Assembly (NCBI RefSeq): GCF_034190915.1
Contig: NW_026947485.1
Coordinates: 131,828,337 to 131,892,336 of the forward strand
From: Cavia porcellus
Taxonomy: Eukaryota > Chordata > Mammalia > Rodentia > Caviidae
Length of the DNA: 64,000 nucleotides
Direction of reading: 5' to 3'
Positions 58,345 through 64,000 of this stretch are shown piece after piece. The first letter of the stretch is position 1. The number at the start of each line of letters is the position of its first letter. Under the pieces are notes generated by a model. That model saw only the letters and a list, made by a program, of their open reading frames with translations. It did not search any database and was not told the DNA's origin. A program made the translations under genes and the position numbers.

Positions 58345-58960
58345 AAATTTTAGTTTGGGGGTACAGAATGATGATTTAATACATATACTCAACATGTAAG
58401 CACTGTGAACTCTAGTCACACCTCTGTAGACTAAAGCTTTCTATTTCTATCTCCTGTCTCATCTTCCTGATACCTATTACCCAATGTAATTCTATTCCTC
58501 TACTTCCCACTCTTCCTGGCATCTAATAATCACTATAATGTAAATTCTGATTGGCATTTTTAGCATCCATGTATGAGACACACATATGCTATTTGTCATT
58601 TTGTATCTGACTCATTCAACATAATTTCGGCCAATTCCATTTGTTTTGCTGTAAACAGTGCTATGTTATTTTTTTATGGTTGAATTATATTTCATTGTGT
58701 ATATATACACCACATTTTTATCCATTTATTTGTTAACGAACATGTAGGATGATTTCACATCTTAGCTATTACAAATAGGGCAGTACTAAACATGGGCATA
58801 GAGTTTCTCTCAGATACATTTATCTCTAAGATAGTTCTGAGATATAGATTTTTTTTTCCCTTTAGATTCATACCCGGGAATAGGATAGACAGGGCATACT
58901 TTGAGGAACTGCTACACTGTTTTCATGGCTGTTTTAATTTGAATTCTCATTCTTAGTTCT
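58345..58960 (-). repeat. Old L1 3' fragment, antisense
   Basis: ttttttatggttgaattatatttcattgtg, tatatatacaccacatttttatcc, then agctattacaaatagggcagtactaaacatgggc on + are the reverse of the conserved 3' region of old L1 elements. Confidence 0.85.
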
Positions 58961-59229
58961 TTATAAAATGCATCTTTTCTTTCATCCTTCTTGTTATATA
59001 CTACAATCCAAATGTTAAGTGATATACAGCAATGATTCTGAAAATGGTAGTTGGGCACACTAGATAATGTACTATCTCCTATGATAGTGAATATTAGTTT
59101 TCTAATAATGCAAAGTGTTATATCTTTAAACTAAAAAGGAAATTCTATGTGGGAGGAAAGTTAAAGATAGAAGTGTAAGGTGTTTCACTAGTAAAATCAT
59201 GCAATCTTTTTCTCTCAATAGAGACTTAC

Positions 59230-59343
59230 TGGGCATGGTGACGCATGCCTACAATCCCAATCTCTTGGGAGACAGAGGCAAGGGAATCACTGAGTTCAAG
59301 GCCAGCCTGAACTACACTGTGAGATCCTGTCGCAAAAAAAACC

Positions 59344-59371
<28 letters not shown>
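59230..59371 (+). mobile_element. B1-like SINE
   Basis: It opens ctgggcatggtgacgcatgcc, continues with gggagacagaggcaagggaatc and gttcaaggccagcctgaac, and ends with an AAAAC-rich tail. Confidence 0.85.
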
Positions 59372-59374
<3 letters not shown>

Positions 59375-59705
59375 TAGGCTTTAGGAAGGCAAATGTAAAC
59401 TAGTATCCAACAAAACAAAACAAAATTTGTTTTGAGGATAGGTAAGATTCGGAAACATCCTAGTTTTGTTTAGTCTTTTTACAACTAATATATAGTCCGA
59501 TATCTCAGGAAGGAGAGACAAGAAATTGGAAGAGATTATTTGTTTTTATGTTTAAAAAAATCTCAGAAAGGTACCATCATCCACCTTTATTTGTCACTGC
59601 AGTGGTGAAGCCTTTTTAACCACAAGTCTGCAGCCTTGAAGCATTTCAAACAAAACACAAGATAATGTGTTTCACACTTCAAAGCATGATAGACTGTGAC
59701 TTACA

Positions 59706-59733
59706 GGTGAGATGAGGTGAGGTGAGGTGAGGC
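59706..59733 (+). repeat. GGTGA short tandem tract
   Basis: About five GGTGA-type units (aggtgaggtgaggtgagg). Small enough to be chance expansion. Confidence 0.6.
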
Positions 59734-60003
59734 GATTTAACAAGCTATGGAGTTTTAAATATCTCTGGTACTAAAGTGCTTTGGCTACAAAAATAACGCC
59801 AAAGGATCATGACATGACCTGAAACATGGGGGAAAAAGTTTTCTATCTAAGCCATACATTATGAGGGGTTATTTACACAGAATCCAGCTTTACTTATAAT
59901 ATATAATATGTGAACACTGAAACACTATATGCCCTGTGGTTCACTTTCTATTTGTGGCTATGAAATGCCCTTTCAGGGGCCCTGATTATCTTTCAGAGGA
60001 TGA

Positions 60004-60020
60004 GGAGAGAGGAGAAAGAC

Positions 60021-60065
<45 letters not shown>
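60004..60065 (+). repeat. (GA)n microsatellite
   Basis: A run of GA with a few interruptions, about 60 bases. The open frame across it (59936-60133) is an artefact of the repeat. Confidence 0.9.
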
Positions 60066-60068
<3 letters not shown>

Positions 60069-61564
60069 AGTTTGAGGTATCCTATAATACAGATATTTTC
60101 TCTGTAATGACTGACCACAAACACAACAATTAGAGACATTCAATACTGAGATGTTTGTTGAAGGGTTTTTAATATCAGTGAATAAGAACTGTAAATACCA
60201 TTCACTTACTCAGCTAAAAAAGTATTCATCGCACATTTATTTAGTCATTAGAATACAATGGCTTAACATGTATGCTTGAGAGGAAGACTGGTAAGTGACA
60301 AACCAAAAACATTGTTTTAAAGGCTTGTGAGTACAGGGTGGGGGGCAGGAATAAAGTCGGGTCAATATAAATGGATTATGTTTGTAGCTATTTTAGGTGT
60401 GTGGTCAGTGAAGGGTTCTCTGAGCTGAGACCTAAATGACAAGAAGAATCAGCAGAGAAAGTACCAAGCACGAGGAACAGTCCTTATGCAAGGAACACGC
60501 GAGTGGGGTGGGTAGCTAACAGCACAGGAGAATTTGGCGACTGAACAGAAAGGCCTTTGTGGCCGTATCTTAACGAATATGTGTGATGCGGTCCCCGTTA
60601 GGGAGGGAATTTTGCTTTTATTCTCAGTCCAATTCTAAGTCCATTGCAAATTCTAAAGACAGGTTGGGAAGTAGGAAATGTAATGCAATTGTCATTTTAA
60701 AATACAATACTGTGTTTCGATCTTCTTTGAATCTAATTTATAATTCTAGTGTTGATCAAAAAACATCCCGCCGTTCCTGTTTGCTCAGGCTGTTTGTGCG
60801 CTCCAAGAGGCTTGTTTGCACGCCCTGCTGTTGACAGCCTCCGAGCTTGTGACAGTTGGCAGGCGCACTGGGGCGCAGCGAGAGCCAAGTCTCTGCAGGG
60901 GCCGGGGCTGCTGGCGGGAGCGCAGAGGCCTCCACGGAAAGGGTGTCGACGGTGTCGGGTTAGAGGAGAGGAATAAGGAAGCGGGCGCGGACGAGCATCG
61001 TCGGAGCTGAGAGGGCCCCAAGCTTGCAGGGGCTGCTCGGATTTGGCCCCGGAGAGAAGGACGCGGCGGTAGGGGCCACGGCGTGAGGGTCGGGAGCACA
61101 GGCGGCGAAGACAGCTTCTAAGGCCTAGTGTCCCCAGCCCCAGCCGCCGCACCCCAGGAAACCGCAAGTGTTGATTTAGGGCGGGGATCGCGAGGGCCTC
61201 AGCCCTTTCCTGTAGTCCCTGCGGGCCCGGACCGGGTGATCTTGGCCGGGTTTTGCTATCCGCTTATATTCGGAGCCTCAACCTAAGGACAGGACCTGGG
61301 CGTCCCCGCCCCCGCGACGTCCCAGTTCCAGCGCAGTTCCAGGGCTGGGCCTGCTCCCCAGCTACCCGAACCGAGCCGACAAGGTCTCCGGGCAGCCTAC
61401 GCTTCGCGGTCCAGAGGCGACTGTGCCCTCAGGCCGCGGCCTCAGTGGCACCTCAGCGAGGCCGCTTTTCGCCGCGCCCAACAGACGAACTACTCTTTAG
61501 CGGGGCGCCATTTGAGGCACAGCGTGGCGTTTTCACGGTCGCGTGTTTTCTGTTTGCTTTCCAT

Positions 61565-61976
61565 TTTTGAGACGTCAGCTCTCCGGGACTGTGCTTTGCA
61601 GGGACACTGCGGGTGTTGCGGCACGCAAAGCCCAACGGAATGCAGCGGGATATCACCTAGCCAGAAGAAGTGAAAGCGCTTCGGACTCGGCGGCTTCACG
61701 TCTGGGGCACTTCCGGGGGGCGGGCCTTAACATGGCCCCGCCCCCAAGCCCTCCAGAGTTGGGCGGCGCTCATCGCTTCGCCTCCCTCTCCCTTTCTGCA
61801 GCGGTCGGGAAAACCCGGCACGGCGTAACCAGAGTGGCGGAGCGGCGTCGCCCCTCGCGCACCTCCCCGGCAGCCCCGGGCGGCCGCGCTGGGCATGCTC
61901 AGTCGGCAGGGCCGCTTCAGCTCTTTGAGTAGGAAGCTTGGGCGCTCGCGCCGAGCGGAGCCGCGAAGGGGGGAAG
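61565..61976 (+). promoter_or_regulatory. LNPEP core promoter / 5' UTR region
   Basis: In the 400 bases before the ATG lie a CRE-like gacgtcagc (61571-61579), an ETS-type acttccgg (61709-61716) abutting a GC box ggggcgggcc (61717-61726), and a second GC box ggccccgcccc (61734-61744). No TATA box is apparent, as usual for a CpG-island promoter. The exact start site cannot be read. Confidence 0.6.
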
Positions 61977-61995
61977 ATGGAGCCTTTCACCAATG
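61977..61995 (+). CDS. LNPEP: LNPEP first coding exon (MEPFTN + split codon)
   Basis: LNPEP (IRAP, oxytocinase) is a type II membrane M1 aminopeptidase of GLUT4 vesicles and endosomes that cleaves oxytocin, vasopressin and angiotensin IV-related peptides and trims peptides for cross-presentation. The frame at 61977 reads MEPFTN followed by one base and a strong donor (aatg|gtgagc). The recalled human protein begins MEPFTND, so only six whole codons lie in this exon. The ATG context is gaagATGg, with purine at -3. Its place in a CpG island, downstream of an ERAP2 relic in the same orientation, supports the call. The 5' UTR start is unknown. The catalytic exons lie right of the window. Confidence 0.86.
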
Positions 61996-64000
61996 GTGAG
62001 CGGGCAGCCCTAGGCGCCAGGACTGGGCTCCCAGGGTCCCCGGGGGCCGTGGGCTGTGGGAAGGGGCCGCAGTCTCGAGGTTCCCACCCGGGATAGGAGC
62101 ACGGGGAGGGGGCACCCGGGAAGGCGGTGGGGGGCTCGGGCGGGCGTGAAGGTCGGCGCCGCGCGGTCCCGGCCGCGGCCGCGGCCGGGTAAGCGGCCCG
62201 CAAAGTTTGGGCCGCGGAGGGGCCGCGGAAAAGTTGGCAGCCTTGGGTCGCCCATAGAAGGCGGGGTCGCTTCTGACTCCCGCGCCCGGCCGGCGGGAGC
62301 GGAGCCAGCTGGCGCGGCGGCGCCCGGGAGCTGTCCCTGCCCTTCAGCAGGTCGCAGGCTCGGCTCTTCCCGCCGGCTCAGCTGGGGGCGCCGGCTCGGC
62401 TGGCCGCCAGGGTGGGAGGAGGAGAAACTTTGGAGGGTTCGCTAGCTGCGTTGTGGCTGCCGCCGAGGTGCGGACTGCACTGCCACCCGCCCGTCTGCGG
62501 CAAGGCGATCGCGCTTCCTGTCATCCGCTCGAGAGCGAGGAGATGATCCGTTTGTCAGTCGGGACTCGTTTAAAAAAAAAAAAAAAAAAGAATCTTGAGT
62601 CTGTCACGGTGACAGCACAATGGTGACTGAGGGTAGAGCCAGCGCAGGTGCCTGTACCCTGGAGATAGCCACAGCCCTTTTACAGGATGGAAGACTTAAT
62701 CTCACCCGAGTCAAAATGATGGCTTTTGTTTGGACCATAAGTGAGAGAGTCACCATAGAGAGGCGAGGTGTCTTACCATTTTGCAGCGTTGAGAAATGGA
62801 TTTTGCTCTGAAGTAGGAAAACTGTTAATAGAGGAGACTGCGCTAAAATTAGGAGACTCGCTCTCTGGTTGACATGGTTTAGCAGCAGGAGTTTGGCTAC
62901 TTCAGGAAGAGTAAACCATTAGGAGACTACTAAGTCTGTCCCTGGTTGGGTGAGTTAGTTGCCACCTCACAGAGGCAACCAGAGGTTGTCCACTCTGTCC
63001 AAAACCCTGCCAGACTGTGTTGTATGCTGTGTTTTATTCATGGGGCTGCGAACTGCTCATATTCTCCTTATTCCTGCTTCAGAATGCTTTATTCTTTTGC
63101 CATCTTTCTGTGTTGTTTAATCAGGCTTACTGATGACAACTTTGTGAATTCTCTGACCTATTCGAGTTCTGTTTGTAATTACTAAGCTCTCAGAAGAGTC
63201 TGGTAAAGTTACTCAGAATTAAGGAAGATTGGAACTGAAAGGAACCATAGAGGCCATCTACTACTTGAGTGTAAAACATGACCGATCCAGATCCTTAAAC
63301 CTTTGCAAATAAATATTCTGGTGGCATATTTTTTTGCTCTAGGCAGAATACTTGGAGGTTCACTGTTTATGGGATTTTAAATGTGAAATTTCACCTAAAA
63401 AATGGTCTCCATGACAAGGCTTGAGTCACCTCATTGCTCGATTAATGCTAGCTGATTTGCTAAATTTTCACCTGCAGAATTAAAGTACATTCTCGTCTTA
63501 AAATTATTTTCTCCCTTCAGAGAATATCCTATTTTATCTGTGAATATTTGCATAGTGACATTTGAGAAGACAATGGAAAATCCCAGAGAACAACAATAAC
63601 AAAAAAGTAATGCTTTAGTTTTCATGTTGGAAATTAGATTTCTAATCCTTTTCTATCTTATCTTGCAGATTTTTAGAGTTGATGCTGCAGACAGATAAGC
63701 AGTGTATCATTTTAGTTAATATAGCAGTCATTCCTTGAAGTCTCATGGAATGACTTTTAACAAGAAACTAACATCCAAAGTCAACAAGAAATTAGATGCT
63801 GGGATTTTAAAGTGCTTTTCAGATTTAAAGTGGGGTAGGCATTTACTAGTGTCTTCAAAAGTGACAGGTACTGTAGAAAGTTTATTTTTTTGCTGACTCC
63901 ACTGAGTGCAAAATATAGGCACATATAATTTTCCTATAGGTCTGGGCATTTTGTGGAAGAATATTTTATTGTCTTAGAATTTATTAGCACAATATTTATC
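61996..64000 (+). other. LNPEP intron 1 (start)
   Basis: The first ~550 bases are still in the CpG island, then an A-run of ~20 (62573-62589) and ordinary AT-rich sequence follow. No further exon was recognised to the window end. The frames here carry no LNPEP pattern. Confidence 0.7.

Larger units (their letters stand above)
58961..60760. other. Intergenic DNA before the CpG island
   Basis: It contains a B1-like SINE (59230-59371), a short GGTGA tandem tract (59706-59733) and a GA-rich microsatellite (60004-60065). CpG content rises only after ~60760. Confidence 0.55.
60760..62560. promoter_or_regulatory. CpG island of LNPEP
   Basis: In contrast to the AT-rich rest of the window, this ~1.8 kb is GC-rich with many retained CpGs, and it contains the LNPEP start codon. 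Such islands mark constitutive promoters and are often unmethylated in the germ line. Many overlapping short frames on both strands (60733-62445) come from the lack of AT-rich stops, not from genes. Antisense transcription could also start here; the sequence alone does not show it. Confidence 0.88.

Noticed and set aside
60004..60065. CRISPR-like or satellite array
   Set aside because: It is a dinucleotide run with no spacers. No CRISPR array or prokaryotic system appears anywhere in the window.
59936..60133. Arg/Glu-rich small protein
   Set aside because: It is the translation of a (GA)n microsatellite.
60733..62445. Several 60-158-residue frames on both strands
   Set aside because: They are GC-rich frames within the CpG island, lacking the stop codons common in AT-rich DNA; none has a recognisable domain.

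Overview
This is a rodent-type mammalian genomic window. Evidence is B1-like (7SL-derived) and tRNA/ID-type SINEs, a composite B1+ID SINE, an IAP-like betaretroviral element and a recent half-LINE-1. The suborder cannot be fixed from the sequence; the SINE mix would suit Castorimorpha, but that is a guess. No prokaryote-style genes occur, and nearly all short open frames are chance or repeat-derived.

The main result is that positions ~2247-48165 (+ strand) carry a dead copy of ERAP2, the endoplasmic reticulum aminopeptidase that trims peptides for MHC class I. Seventeen exon-like blocks, corresponding to exons 3-19 of the human gene, lie in order with introns between them. Most carry stops, frameshifts or lost splice sites, and the HELAH zinc-binding motif has decayed. 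The first coding exon is not seen and presumably lies left of the window. This is a unitary pseudogene left in place, not a processed copy.

Downstream (+ strand) a CpG island at ~60.76-62.56 kb holds the promoter and first coding exon of LNPEP (IRAP, oxytocinase), starting MEPFTN and followed by a splice donor. This is the expected ERAP2-LNPEP gene order. The window ends in LNPEP intron 1.

The dead gene's introns hold several mobile elements: a piggyBac transposase fossil (2.76-3.97 kb); a full-length half-LINE-1 (HAL1-type) with an intact ORF1 and a 12-bp target duplication (14.7-17.9 kb); a young internally deleted IAP/betaretrovirus-like provirus with 429-bp LTRs differing at two positions and a 6-bp target duplication (19.76-22.84 kb); an older gag-only gammaretrovirus-like provirus (24.4-30.6 kb); a complete MaLR-like element (37.2-39.4 kb) plus three related solo LTRs; and B1, ID, MIR and old L1 fragments. 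From 48.2 to 60.7 kb is intergenic DNA with old L1, MaLR and SINE fragments. Coordinates of decayed features are approximate. Comparisons with human ERAP2, human LNPEP and repeat consensus sequences are from memory, not from a search.
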